Shown: piece by piece, positions 1-8,285 of the stretch
How the letters are laid out: every line of letters begins with the position of its first letter
Position numbering within the stretch: position 1 is the stretch's first letter
Assembly: GCF_963517015.1 (NCBI RefSeq)
Contig: NZ_CAUQDV010000001.1
Span: 2,796,001 to 2,860,000 of the forward strand
Length of the DNA stretch: 64,000 nt
Direction of reading: 5' to 3'
DNA from: an uncultured Devosia sp.
GTDB taxonomy: Bacteria; Pseudomonadota; Alphaproteobacteria; Rhizobiales; Devosiaceae
Made by a program: the position numbers and the translations under genes
The notes under the pieces: generated by a model
What the model saw: the letters and a program-made list of their open reading frames with translations, nothing else
What the model was told of the DNA's origin: nothing
The model's database searches: none

Positions 1-503
1 TCCTCGCGGAAGCCGAGGTCGAGCATTTCGTCGGCTTCGTCGAGCACGACGGCGCGCAGGGCCGACATATCCAGCGCCCCACGGGTGATGTGGTCGCGGA
101 GGCGTCCGGGCGTGCCGACGACGATGTGGGCACCGCGTTCAAGGGTGCGGCGCTCGGTGCGCGCATCCATGCCGCCGACGCAGGAGGCGGACTTCGCGCC
201 GGTCTCGGCATAGAGCCAATCGAGTTCGCGCTGCACCTGGAGGGCGAGTTCGCGGGTTGGCGCGATCACCAGCGCCATGGGAGCGCCGAGCGTGCTGAAG
301 CGTTCGTCTTCGCCCAGCAGGGTCGGCGCGATGGCCATGCCAAAGGCAACGGTTTTGCCGGAGCCGGTCTGGGCGGAGACCAGCAGGTCGCGATCGGATG
401 TCTCGTCTTCGATGATGGCGGCTTGGACGGGGGTGAGGGATTCATAGCCCTTGGCGGCAAGCGCACGGGCGATAGGGGGCAGGATCGTTTCAGGCAGGGA
501 CAT
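1..503 (-). CDS. DEAD-box ATP-dependent RNA helicase (N-terminal part; gene runs off the window)
   Basis: This is the first 167 residues of a superfamily 2 RNA helicase, which unwinds or remodels RNA with ATP. It reads from ATG at 503 on the minus strand. The motifs appear in family order: a Q motif near residues 19-27, motif I AQTGSGKT (44-51), PTRELA (82-87), TPGRL (131-135) and the DEAD box itself (154-157) in the context DEADEMLDLGF. The RecA-like domain 2 lies outside the window, so the subgroup (RhlE, CsdA or DbpA) cannot be decided. The next minus-strand genes upstream are a tautomerase and ndk, separated from this gene by a terminator-like hairpin, so it is probably transcribed separately. 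Confidence 0.93.
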   Translation of the reverse strand, partial: MSLPETILPPIARALAAKGYESLTPVQAAIIEDETSDRDLLVSAQTGSGKTVAFGMAIAPTLLGEDERFSTLGAPMALVIAPTRELALQVQRELDWLYAETGAKSASCVGGMDARTERRTLERGAHIVVGTPGRLRDHITRGALDMSALRAVVLDEADEMLDLGFRE

Positions 504-640
504 TTCTGGCTTTCTGGGGACGCCGACCAATCGTTTGGCGTCATGACCGCAGCAGCAGGAAGGCTGGCTTTGCGGAAGGAACAGGAACCCTGCATTGGCA
601 GGGCGATGCACGGGTGGGACCACCCTAGCACAGATAAAGC

Positions 641-665
641 AAAAGGCCGCCCAGCGGGCGGCCCT
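641..665 (-). terminator. Rho-independent terminator after the tautomerase gene
   Basis: A GC-rich stem (GGCCGCC paired with GGCGGCC) with a short loop is followed, reading on the minus strand, by TTTTGCTTT. It lies 24 bases past the tautomerase stop codon and before the helicase start. Confidence 0.75.
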
Positions 666-689
666 TCGAATTCGAAGGTCAGGCGCGGA

Positions 690-893
690 TCAGGAGCCGG
701 ATGGCTTGCGCTGTTCTGCGACAGACTTGCCGCGAACACCCCAGTTTTCCAGCGGCACATCCTCAATGACGATATGGGTCATCTCGGGGTTCTTGCCGAG
801 AACCTTGACCATCACGTCCGTAATGCCGGCGATGACCTCGGACTTTTGCTCCGGGGTGGCACCTTCGAGAATGCGGACGCTGATGAAAGGCAT
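690..893 (-). CDS. 4-oxalocrotonate tautomerase family protein
   Basis: This small 67-residue protein belongs to the tautomerase superfamily, whose members use the N-terminal proline as catalytic base once the initiator methionine is removed. The start at 893 is chosen because it gives MPFISVRI, placing Pro directly after Met as the family requires; a longer in-frame extension would run through ndk. The usual family length is 60-75 residues, which fits. The gene begins one base after the ndk stop codon, so the two are very likely co-transcribed. The substrate is unknown, since this family includes many enzymes of uncertain physiological role. The fold prediction is firm and the exact reaction is not. 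Confidence 0.88.
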   Translation of the reverse strand: MPFISVRILEGATPEQKSEVIAGITDVMVKVLGKNPEMTHIVIEDVPLENWGVRGKSVAEQRKPSGS

Positions 894-894
894 A

Positions 895-1317
895 TTAGCC
901 AACGAGCTCTTCGTCGGAGAAGAAATACTTGATTTCTTCGGCAGCGGTTTCGGGAGCGTCCGAACCGTGGACCGAGTTTTCGCCGATCGAAAGGGCGAAT
1001 TCCTTGCGGATGGTGCCTTCGGCAGCGTTTTCGGGGTTGGTTGCGCCCATGACTTCACGGTTCTTGAGGATGGCGCCTTCGCCTTCCAGGACCTGAACCA
1101 CGACGGGCGAAGCGATCATCTGCTCGACCAGTTCACCAAAGAAGGGGCGTTCCTTGTGGACCGCGTAGAAGCCTTCGGCTTGGGCGCGGGTCATGTGGAT
1201 CTTCTTCAGCGCGATCGGACGGAGCCCGGCTTCCTCGAACTTGGCGACGATCTTGCCGATGAGGTTGCGACGGACGGCATCGGGCTTGATGATGGAGAAG
1301 GTGCGTTCGAGCGCCAT
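895..1317 (-). CDS. ndk: Nucleoside diphosphate kinase
   Basis: Ndk transfers the gamma phosphate of ATP to nucleoside diphosphates through a phosphohistidine intermediate. It helps keep NTP and dNTP pools balanced. The 140-residue protein has the standard length and the N-terminal motif TFSIIKPDAV. The active-site histidine is His117 in the signature NSVHGSD. The start at 1317 gives MALERTFSIIKPDA, the canonical beginning. It is followed one base later by the tautomerase gene, forming a two-gene unit. The gene fits with the purine genes elsewhere in the window (gmk, guaA, guaB, purF), although it is not clustered with them. Confidence 0.98.
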   Translation of the reverse strand: MALERTFSIIKPDAVRRNLIGKIVAKFEEAGLRPIALKKIHMTRAQAEGFYAVHKERPFFGELVEQMIASPVVVQVLEGEGAILKNREVMGATNPENAAEGTIRKEFALSIGENSVHGSDAPETAAEEIKYFFSDEELVG

Positions 1318-1386
1318 GGGATCGATCCTTGATAGGGTCTGTTGGAAAGGTGGGGCCTTGTAGCGGCGAAGTTTGACGGGCGCAAG

Positions 1387-1411
1387 ACGGAGCGGCGCAT
1401 GGCCGCTCCGT
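1387..1411 (-). terminator. Candidate hairpin terminator after the beta-helix surface protein gene
   Basis: A perfect 10-base-pair stem (ACGGAGCGGC with GCCGCTCCGT, 5-base loop) lies 24 bases past the stop codon of the minus-strand gene at 1435. No good T-run follows on the minus strand, so intrinsic termination is possible but not certain. Confidence 0.45.
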
Positions 1412-1434
1412 TTGGTGAATGTCCGAGCAAAGGC

Positions 1435-3612
1435 TCAGTAAGGATCAGCGTGGCTGCAGTCCGATGGGGAACTGACAGTAGAGCCATTGACGCTGAGGAC
1501 ATTACCGGCCGCCTGAGTCAGACCCGAGCTGCTCCAGCCCGCTGTATTGGTGGTGCAACCCGCCGGCACATTGGAAGCCGAGATGTTGCCGTGGATATTC
1601 TCGATCGGTCCGTCGAAATACATGGCGCCGCGGCCTGCCCTGTCGACCGAGAAGGTGTCGAGCTGGATATCGCTGACAGGACCACCGCCCCAATCCGACC
1701 CGTAAAGATGCAGGCCGAAGAAGCCGACGTCGCTGATGCGGATGTCGCTGAAGCGGATATTGCTGCTGGGGTTCATGAAAATACCCGAGCGGTCCGAGCC
1801 GACGATATCGAGGTTGGAAATCGTCATGTCGCTGGTGAGATCGCCTTCGAGGTTCGACGCATAGGCAAACATCAGGCCGTTGATACCACCCTTGAGGGAG
1901 GAATTGGTCAAGGTCAGGTGCTGCGTGTTCATCAGCACCATGAGATCCATCGACCGGTCGAGCGCGAGGTTGTCGATGTGAACTTGATTGAGGGCGACGT
2001 TCTCGGCCGAGACGATGTGGACACCCTCACGGCGGCTGTTGGTGATCCGGACGTTGTCGATCCTGATGTCACCGGTCTCGTTGACGATCTCGCCATCCTC
2101 ATTGAAGTCGGGGGCAATGAAAATGCCGTAGGTGACTTCGGCGATGTCGACATTACCGATGGTCAGGCCGGTGACACCAATTGCGCTGATCGCAGCATAG
2201 GGAGCGCTTTCCGGGTCATAGATGGAGAATTCGCAGTCGAAGCTGCTTTCGCAGATGAAGGTTTTGCTGATGGTGCTATTGGTGATGGTGACATTGCTGG
2301 CATCGACGAGGACGATGCCGTCGGCCCCCACATTGGAAATCGACACGTTGTCGATCGTCACATTGTTCACGCCATTGGCGACGATGGCGTTGTTGCCGCC
2401 GATGATGGAAAGAGTCGAAACCGTCGAGCCATCGGCCAGAACGAGGACATCGGGTTCGGTGGGTGCGGCAAGGCGAGCATTCATCAGTGCCTGGCCATTG
2501 GAGCCGCCATAGATGGTGGTGCGGCTGCCTGGATTGGCATATCGGACCACCTGACCATCGGATGCGGTGAGATTGACGACACCACCACCGCCGACGAGGA
2601 TCTGACCGGCCATCAAGGTCAGGGCGCTATCGGCAAGGAGGTCGCCGGAAGCGAGAATAATGGCATCAGTTCCCGCCGCGGCGATCAGAGCGTTGAGCTG
2701 TGCTGCCGAGCCATTGGCGGACGATATCTGCTGCACCCTGCCCGAGCCCGTGCTGGAAACAGCGGCTTCGTCGGCGCCGAAAGCGCCGAGCGCCGTGTTG
2801 ACCAGCGGATTGCGCTCGACGCGCTGGAACAGGGGCGAGCTGGCCGACGGCGCGGCGGGCGCGCCACCGATGGGCGCGCTGAAGCGGATATAGGCATTGG
2901 CCGAAGTCTGCTGCAGGCTGTCGTGCCGCAGGCCACCACCCAGCGACAGCGTTGCGCCCGGGATCATCTGTTGGTCGAGTTGGAGGGTCAGCTCGCTGCG
3001 CAGCGAGAGTCCGACAACCGTATCCGTGATCGCGGAGCCCAGGGCATAGGTTCCGGCGTAAACTTTCCAGGCCTTGCCACTGTCGTCCGCAAAGATCGGT
3101 ACCCGATAGCCCACTTCGGCATTGACCGAGTAGAGGGCGACTTCATAGCCCTGATTGATGACAAAGCTGCCGCCGACGATCTTGGCCGCCGACGCGGGAT
3201 CGTATTCGTTCTGCCGGTCGCGCAGCGGTGCGGCACCGTTGATGCGGAATTCCCAGTCTTCGCCAAGCAGTTCGAGGCCAGCAGCGATCTGCTGGTAGCT
3301 GAAGCCGTGCGCCGAATGGAGGAAGTCAAAGTGGGCATTGGCGCCGATGACCCAGTCGCCCACCTGCTGGCGAACGCCACCGCCAAGAGACGCCGCAAAC
3401 TGGTCGCCAGGACCGTAGTCAAGCCAGCCGTCGCCGAAGACGACAGTGCCATCGCCCAGAACGAAGGGGACAAAGAGGCCGACGCCTGCACCAAGCTCTT
3501 CGGCGGCTTTCAGCTGCAATTCAACGCGCGGCGAGGCGTCCCGCGCGAGGGCGGAGGCAGGCGCAAGCGCGCCCAGGGCCGCCACAAGGGCAAGCCAGGA
3601 TGTCTGATACAT
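1435..3612 (-). CDS. Inverse-autotransporter-like surface protein with right-handed beta-helix passenger
   Basis: This is a 725-residue exported protein. The start at 3612 (MYQTSWLALV...) gives a clean Sec signal peptide ending near ALA at residue 23; the upstream in-frame ATG at 3654 would bury it. Residues about 30-245 look like an inverse autotransporter (intimin/invasin type) beta-barrel, with alternating Gly/aromatic strands and phrases such as GLELLGEDWEFRING and NQGYEVALYSVNAEVGYRVP. Residues about 270-725 form a long right-handed beta-helix of Asn/Ile/Val-rich rungs (for example NNVTIDNVSISN, ASNVTITNST) of the pectate-lyase-like superfamily. Cysteines are few, one pair lying near the C-terminus. 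The N-terminal barrel with C-terminal passenger order is that of type Ve secretion. The role is probably adhesion or glycan interaction at the cell surface, which is an inference. The gene stands alone. Confidence 0.72.
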   Translation of the reverse strand: MYQTSWLALVAALGALAPASALARDASPRVELQLKAAEELGAGVGLFVPFVLGDGTVVFGDGWLDYGPGDQFAASLGGGVRQQVGDWVIGANAHFDFLHSAHGFSYQQIAAGLELLGEDWEFRINGAAPLRDRQNEYDPASAAKIVGGSFVINQGYEVALYSVNAEVGYRVPIFADDSGKAWKVYAGTYALGSAITDTVVGLSLRSELTLQLDQQMIPGATLSLGGGLRHDSLQQTSANAYIRFSAPIGGAPAAPSASSPLFQRVERNPLVNTALGAFGADEAAVSSTGSGRVQQISSANGSAAQLNALIAAAGTDAIILASGDLLADSALTLMAGQILVGGGGVVNLTASDGQVVRYANPGSRTTIYGGSNGQALMNARLAAPTEPDVLVLADGSTVSTLSIIGGNNAIVANGVNNVTIDNVSISNVGADGIVLVDASNVTITNSTISKTFICESSFDCEFSIYDPESAPYAAISAIGVTGLTIGNVDIAEVTYGIFIAPDFNEDGEIVNETGDIRIDNVRITNSRREGVHIVSAENVALNQVHIDNLALDRSMDLMVLMNTQHLTLTNSSLKGGINGLMFAYASNLEGDLTSDMTISNLDIVGSDRSGIFMNPSSNIRFSDIRISDVGFFGLHLYGSDWGGGPVSDIQLDTFSVDRAGRGAMYFDGPIENIHGNISASNVPAGCTTNTAGWSSSGLTQAAGNVLSVNGSTVSSPSDCSHADPY

Positions 3613-3935
3613 AACAATCTCATCAAATGGGGCGCGGCGGCACCACAAGGCCATCCGCTTAAGCCGAGGAATTATTATTGCTGACTAATAGAGTCAAGTT
3701 ATCAGCAAGCGAATTCGCTCGGTTCCCACCTTTAAACCGGCATGGTTGCTTTCATGTCGAAAACGGTCGCCAGAGTGTGTGCGGTAACCGGGTTGATGCC
3801 GGACTGATCGCGCTTTGGGATAAGCCAAGCCGGTTGCCATGAGGGGCCCGAGCCTCTATCCACCAGCCAACAGTTTTTCACGCCCCTGCCCCGGCCATTG
3901 GCCTTGCGCGGCGGGACGCTCCAGGTTGCCCCATC
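3613..3935. other. Divergent intergenic region between surface protein and ABC-F gene
   Basis: These 323 bases separate two divergent genes and should hold both promoters. The part next to the surface-protein gene (about 3670-3710) is AT-rich and contains a dyad described separately. The rest shows no convincing coding sequence, RNA gene or repeat. Confidence 0.6.
3680..3706 (-). promoter_or_regulatory. Dyad overlapping a -35-like hexamer upstream of the surface-protein gene
   Basis: GCTGA and TAA (3680-3688) are mirrored by TTA and TCAGC (3699-3706), and the dyad covers TTGACT on the minus strand (3692-3697). Such a site could be an operator over the promoter of the beta-helix protein. No clear -10 hexamer accompanies it at the usual spacing. 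Confidence 0.3.
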
Positions 3936-5810
3936 ATGTTGAATATCAATAGCCTCACCTATCGCATCCAGGGCCGCGAGCTGTTCGAGGATGCGTCCGT
4001 CGTGCTGCCGACCGGCTCCAAGACGGGTTTTGTGGGCAAGAACGGCACGGGCAAGACCACGCTGTTTCATCTGATCCAGGGCCATATCGGTGCCGATTCA
4101 GGCGGGTTCGAGCTGGACAAGAAGGCGCGGATCGGGGCGGTGGCGCAGGAAGCGCCGGCCGGCAATGAAAGCGTACTGGACGTGGTGCTGGCAGCCGACA
4201 AGGAGCGCACGGCGCTGCTTGCGGAGGCGGAGACCGCAACCGATCCGGACCGCATTGGCGATATTTATACGCGACTGGCCGATATCGATGCCTATTCGGC
4301 GGAGGGACGCGCCTCGTCGATCCTCAAGGGGCTCGGCTTCGAGCAGGACCGGCAGAATGCGCCGACACACGAATTGTCGGGGGGCTGGCGCATGCGTGTG
4401 GCGCTGGCCGGCGTGCTGTTTTCGCAACCGGACCTCTTGCTGCTGGACGAACCGACCAACTATCTCGATCTCGAAGGCACGCTGTGGCTGGAGAAATATC
4501 TCGCCACTTATCCCTATACGGTCTTCATGATCAGCCATGATCGCGATCTGCTCAACAAGTCCGTCAATTCGATCATCCATCTCGAGCATCGCAAGCTGAC
4601 CTTCTACAAGGGCAATTACGACACGTTCGAAACCACCCGCCGCATGCAGATGGAGCTCAACAACAAGAGCCGCGACAAGGCGCTGGACCAGGTGGCGCAT
4701 CTGCAGAAGTTCGTCGATCGCTTCAAGGCGAAGGCGACCAAGGCCAAGCAGGCGCAGTCGCGCATGAAGATGATCGAAAAGCTGAAGCCGCCGGCGGCGA
4801 TGTTCGACGAATATGCTGCGCCGTTCAAATTCCAGCAGCCCAAGGACGAGCCCCCTACCCCCATGATCACGCTCGATCGCGTAGCAGCGGGCTATGGCGA
4901 CCGGACGATCCTGCGCAATGTGACGATGCGGATCGATCCCGATGACCGTATTGCGCTGATCGGCGTCAATGGTAACGGCAAGTCGACCTTTGCCAAGCTC
5001 CTGGCAGGCGACATCGAGGTGCAGGACGGCACGCTGCGCAAGGGCAAGAAGCTTGAGATTGCTCACTTTGCCCAGCACCAGATGGACAAGTTGCAGCCGG
5101 AATGGACGCCGCTTGAGCATATGGTCGACCTGATGCCGCTCGACAACGAGGCACGGCGCCGGAGCCGGCTGGCGCAGATGGGGCTGACGACATCGCGCAT
5201 GGACACTAAGGCGAAAAACCTTTCGGGTGGCGAGCGGGCGCGCCTGTTGATGGGCATCATCACCTTCGGCGGTCCGGGGATGATGATCCTCGACGAGCCC
5301 ACCAACCATCTCGACATCGACAGCCGCGATGCGCTGGTGCATGCGCTCAACGACTATGAGGGCGCGGTGCTGATCATTTCGCATGATCGCCACCTGATCG
5401 AAGCGACCTGCGACACGCTGTGGATTGCCGAAAACGGCGGCATTCGTGAGCTGGACGAGGATCTCGACAGCTATCAGCGCAACATCACCTCCACCAAGGA
5501 AAAGCCTAGCGGCGGTGGCGGCAAGGGCGAGGCCAAGCTGAGCAAGCAGGAAGCGGCCGCCAAGCGCGCCGAAGTGGCGCCGATCAAGGCCAGCATCAAG
5601 GATGCCGAAACGAAGATCGCCCGGCTCAAGAAAGAGATCGAAAAGGTCGATGCGCAGCTCGAAGACCCCAAGGTCTATAATGGTCCGGCCGACAAGCTGA
5701 TCGCCTTGGGCAAGGACAAGGCGCGGTTCACCGCTGACCTCGAAACGACCGAGGAAAGCTGGCTGGAGCTGAGTGCGCAGCTCGAAGAGGCCGAGCGCGG
5801 CCAAGGCTGA
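3936..5810 (+). CDS. ABC-F family ATP-binding cassette protein (YheS/Uup-like)
   Basis: ABC-F proteins carry two ATPase cassettes without membrane segments and usually act on ribosomes (translation factors) or in related cytoplasmic roles. The 624 residues contain Walker A GKNGTGKTT (34-42), signature LSGG (147-150) and Walker B ending in DEPTN (171-175). A charged interdomain linker follows, rich in Lys/Arg/Gln. The second Walker A is GVNGNGKST (343-351), the second signature LSGGERARL starts at 429, and the second Walker B DEPTNHLD starts at 453. The C-terminal 90 residues are a Lys/Glu/Ala-rich coiled coil after a glycine-rich hinge. Length and layout are closest to YheS (about 637 residues). 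The start is supported by MLNINSLTYR, typical of the first cassette. It is probably monocistronic; the next gene begins about 100 bases downstream. Confidence 0.93.
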   Translation: MLNINSLTYRIQGRELFEDASVVLPTGSKTGFVGKNGTGKTTLFHLIQGHIGADSGGFELDKKARIGAVAQEAPAGNESVLDVVLAADKERTALLAEAETATDPDRIGDIYTRLADIDAYSAEGRASSILKGLGFEQDRQNAPTHELSGGWRMRVALAGVLFSQPDLLLLDEPTNYLDLEGTLWLEKYLATYPYTVFMISHDRDLLNKSVNSIIHLEHRKLTFYKGNYDTFETTRRMQMELNNKSRDKALDQVAHLQKFVDRFKAKATKAKQAQSRMKMIEKLKPPAAMFDEYAAPFKFQQPKDEPPTPMITLDRVAAGYGDRTILRNVTMRIDPDDRIALIGVNGNGKSTFAKLLAGDIEVQDGTLRKGKKLEIAHFAQHQMDKLQPEWTPLEHMVDLMPLDNEARRRSRLAQMGLTTSRMDTKAKNLSGGERARLLMGIITFGGPGMMILDEPTNHLDIDSRDALVHALNDYEGAVLIISHDRHLIEATCDTLWIAENGGIRELDEDLDSYQRNITSTKEKPSGGGGKGEAKLSKQEAAAKRAEVAPIKASIKDAETKIARLKKEIEKVDAQLEDPKVYNGPADKLIALGKDKARFTADLETTEESWLELSAQLEEAERGQG

Positions 5811-5910
5811 TCCGGTCACCGAACGGTAACCAGATCAGGGACTTGTGCGGTTGACAGGGGCACGGCCTTGCCGTCTTCTGGCGGGGACGCAACCGGCTCG
5901 AAAGTGCACG

Positions 5911-6753
5911 ATGTCCCTGTTCAGGAAGCTGTTTTTCGGGCTGGCCATCGGCCTGCCCCTGCTGGCAACCGGCGCACAGGCGCTTGAAATGACCAAGCAG
6001 CAGCGCATCGAGCAACGCCGCTTTGCTTATAACAACAGTCTCTTCGTGCTCTATCACGAAGTAGGACATTTGGTGTTCCACCAGCTCGACCTGCCTATTC
6101 TGGGGCGCGAGGAAGATGCGGCGGACAATTTCGCCAGCTGGACCTTGCTGCGCCAGGGCACCAGTGTCGCCCAGAAGGTGATGGAGGATGCCTCGCATGG
6201 CTGGCTGCTGTCCGGTGTGGCCTACAATAGCGGCGGCGATGAAAGCGATTTCGCGGCGGCGCATAGTCTCGACAAGCAGCGCGCCTATCAGATAGTGTGC
6301 CTTGCCATCGGCATGGACGAAGATGCGTTCCGCCCGATCGCCAATGAATATCGCATCGACCGCGACCGGCAGGAAAGCTGCGCCTGGGACTATGAGATGG
6401 TCGACCGGTCCTTCGACAATCTGCTCGAAGGCAGCGGGACCAAGAAGGGCATGGGCACCGATGTCGTGGTGACCTATCACCATGTCGGCGGGCGGCTGAA
6501 GGCGGCGGCTGACGCGTTCAAGTCCAGCGGCGTGTTCGACCAGGTGGCGGATGAATTGCGGACGCGCTATCGGCTGCGCGAGCCGGTGCAGTTCAATGCC
6601 AAGCGCTGCGGCGAGGCCAATGCCTTCTACGATCCAGATACCGTGGAGGTCATTTTCTGCTACGAGCTGATGCAGGACTATATGGATCTCTTTGCCGACG
6701 ACCTGGCCGAGCAGATTGCCAATTCACCAGCCGGTAAACAGAAAATCAGGTAA
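5911..6753 (+). CDS. Secreted DUF4344-type putative metallopeptidase (copy 1)
   Basis: This 280-residue exported protein has a gluzincin-like zinc motif, HEVGH at residues 49-53, preceded by the hydrophobic FVLY. A conserved acidic cluster EED at 67-69 is a plausible source of a third ligand. The start at 5911 gives a signal peptide (MSLFRKLFFGLAIGLPLLATGAQA); the in-frame ATG at 5845 adds a non-signal extension and is rejected. Four or more conserved Cys residues in the C-terminal half (LACxIG-like, ESCAW, RCGEANA, FCYEL) suggest periplasmic disulfides. I assign it to the DUF4344 putative metallopeptidase family from the motif order; the substrate is unknown. A paralogue of the same length follows 71 bases downstream. 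Confidence 0.8.
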   Translation: MSLFRKLFFGLAIGLPLLATGAQALEMTKQQRIEQRRFAYNNSLFVLYHEVGHLVFHQLDLPILGREEDAADNFASWTLLRQGTSVAQKVMEDASHGWLLSGVAYNSGGDESDFAAAHSLDKQRAYQIVCLAIGMDEDAFRPIANEYRIDRDRQESCAWDYEMVDRSFDNLLEGSGTKKGMGTDVVVTYHHVGGRLKAAADAFKSSGVFDQVADELRTRYRLREPVQFNAKRCGEANAFYDPDTVEVIFCYELMQDYMDLFADDLAEQIANSPAGKQKIR

Positions 6754-6824
6754 TTCCGCAGCACGGCGGTTTTATGCTTAGATGCCGCCGCGGCAGATAT
6801 TGCCGTTGCGCTCCGGAAACCATC

Positions 6825-7658
6825 ATGCGTGTTTCGTCACTCATTCTCGCGGCCCTGACCTTTGTCATGGCGCCGATTACCCATGTCTTTGCCCAGGATG
6901 AAATACCCGAAGAGGATATTTCGGCGGCCGTAGAATTCGCGCTGCATGACGCCAGTTTCACGCTCTATCACGAGATCGGCCACATGCTGGTGGGCGAGTT
7001 GGGCATTCCGGTGCTGGGCAAGGAAGAAGACGCCGCCGATGCATTGGCGACGATCATGCTGCTCACCGACGACGAGGATGACGACAGCTATAATGCGCTC
7101 GTCGACAGCGCTGATGGCTGGTATTTCAACGCCGTAAAATCGACTGGCGCGGGCGTCGAAGATTTTTCCTACTACGACGAGCATAGCCTCGATATTCAGC
7201 GCGCCTATGCCATGGTCTGCCTTATGGTGGGCAAGGATCCCGAGGCCTTCGAGCAGACCGCCGAGGCCTATGAACTGGATCAGGACAGGATCGACGGCTG
7301 CGCCTATACCTATGACCAGGCCTATACGTCGTGGACGACATTGCTTGAGCCGCATGCGATGACGGACGAGCCGGGTGCGGAGATCACCGTGGTCTATGAG
7401 GATGGCGGCGACTATCAGGAGTTTGCCGATCTGATCCAGGAACGCGAAGTGCTGGAAAAGGCCGCCAATCTGGTGATGTCACGCTATGTGCTGCCAGGGC
7501 CGGTCACCTTCCGTGGGGCGCAGTGCGGCGAGGCCAATGCCTATTACAGCCCCTCGGACAGCGAGATCACCTATTGCTACGAACTGGCTGCCGACATGTT
7601 CCAGCTCTATCTCGGCGATATCCTAGGCTATGGCGGTGGCGAGGCTGAGGAGGAATAG
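6825..7658 (+). CDS. Secreted DUF4344-type putative metallopeptidase (copy 2)
   Basis: This 277-residue paralogue matches the preceding gene motif by motif. The zinc motif HEIGH falls at the same residues 49-53, the acidic cluster EED at 67-69, the central phrase is HSLD-QRAY-MVCLM, and the C-terminal phrases are CGEANAYY and YCYEL. The N-terminus from 6825 is a signal peptide ending near VFAQ; the earlier ATG at 6774 precedes it without signal character. The protein is more acidic than copy 1, with runs of Asp/Glu around residues 80-90 and at the C-terminus. It is probably co-transcribed with copy 1. The identical register of the two N-termini points to tandem duplication followed by divergence. 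Confidence 0.8.
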   Translation: MRVSSLILAALTFVMAPITHVFAQDEIPEEDISAAVEFALHDASFTLYHEIGHMLVGELGIPVLGKEEDAADALATIMLLTDDEDDDSYNALVDSADGWYFNAVKSTGAGVEDFSYYDEHSLDIQRAYAMVCLMVGKDPEAFEQTAEAYELDQDRIDGCAYTYDQAYTSWTTLLEPHAMTDEPGAEITVVYEDGGDYQEFADLIQEREVLEKAANLVMSRYVLPGPVTFRGAQCGEANAYYSPSDSEITYCYELAADMFQLYLGDILGYGGGEAEEE

Positions 7659-7667
7659 CGCCCTGCC

Positions 7668-8285
7668 CTAGCTGAAGCCGACGTAGCGGCCTGGTTTGTG
7701 ATTGAGGCCGATGATGGCGTTCATCACCAAAGCGCCGAGGATCGAATAGAAAACGCGGTCGAAGGGCAGGACGAAAAGTGCTGCCACGAGGATGACGCCG
7801 TCAACGCCAAGCTGGAACAGACCGGCGCGGATGCCGAAGCGATCCTGCAGGTAGAGCGACAGGATATTGATGCCACCGACGCTGGCGCGATGGCGAAAAA
7901 GCGAGAGAACTCCGAGGCCTATCAGCCCGCCGCCGATCAACGCGGCGAAGAGCGGTTCGACGCGACCCAGCACCATCCAGTGTGGAATATTGGCGGTGAA
8001 GAAGGAGACCAGCGCCACGCTGATGAAGGTCTTGATGGCGAAGGGCCAGCCCATGCGCCAGACGGCCAGCACATAAAACGGCAGGTTGATGACGAAGAAC
8101 AGCAGGCCGAAACCGATGCCGGTCACATATTGGAGCAACAGGGCCAGACCTGCCGTGCTGCCAGTGGTGAGCGTCACGCGGGAATAGAGCACGATGCCCA
8201 GCGAGACCAGGATCGTGCCGATCAGGATGGCGAAAATGTCTTCGGGCAGCGTGTGCTTGCTGGGGCTGGAAAGATCGGGGGTCAT
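7668..8285 (-). CDS. YitT family membrane protein
   Basis: This 205-residue polytopic membrane protein has about five to six hydrophobic segments. Glycine-rich helix motifs (TTGSTAGLALLLQYVTG and SVGGINILSLYLQDRFGI) resemble the duplicated YitT/DUF161 repeat. Transport function is suspected for the family but no substrate can be read from the sequence. The start at 8285 is preferred because its ATG overlaps the holC stop codon in an ATGA arrangement, which suggests translational coupling; a longer in-frame reading starts inside holC. It is the last gene of the minus-strand group pepA-holC-yitT and faces the metallopeptidase gene tail-to-tail with only nine bases between them. Confidence 0.8.
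   Translation of the reverse strand: MTPDLSSPSKHTLPEDIFAILIGTILVSLGIVLYSRVTLTTGSTAGLALLLQYVTGIGFGLLFFVINLPFYVLAVWRMGWPFAIKTFISVALVSFFTANIPHWMVLGRVEPLFAALIGGGLIGLGVLSLFRHRASVGGINILSLYLQDRFGIRAGLFQLGVDGVILVAALFVLPFDRVFYSILGALVMNAIIGLNHKPGRYVGFS

Noticed and set aside
1342..3684. Long plus-strand open frame opposite the beta-helix protein
   Set aside because: It is antisense to a gene with a signal peptide and clear repeat structure; its product has no domain character and the Asp/Gly-rich composition is typical of a complementary-strand shadow.
3732..4085. Minus-strand open frame across the start of the ABC-F gene
   Set aside because: It overlaps the well-supported N-terminus and Walker A of the ABC-F gene and has no start signal or recognisable product.
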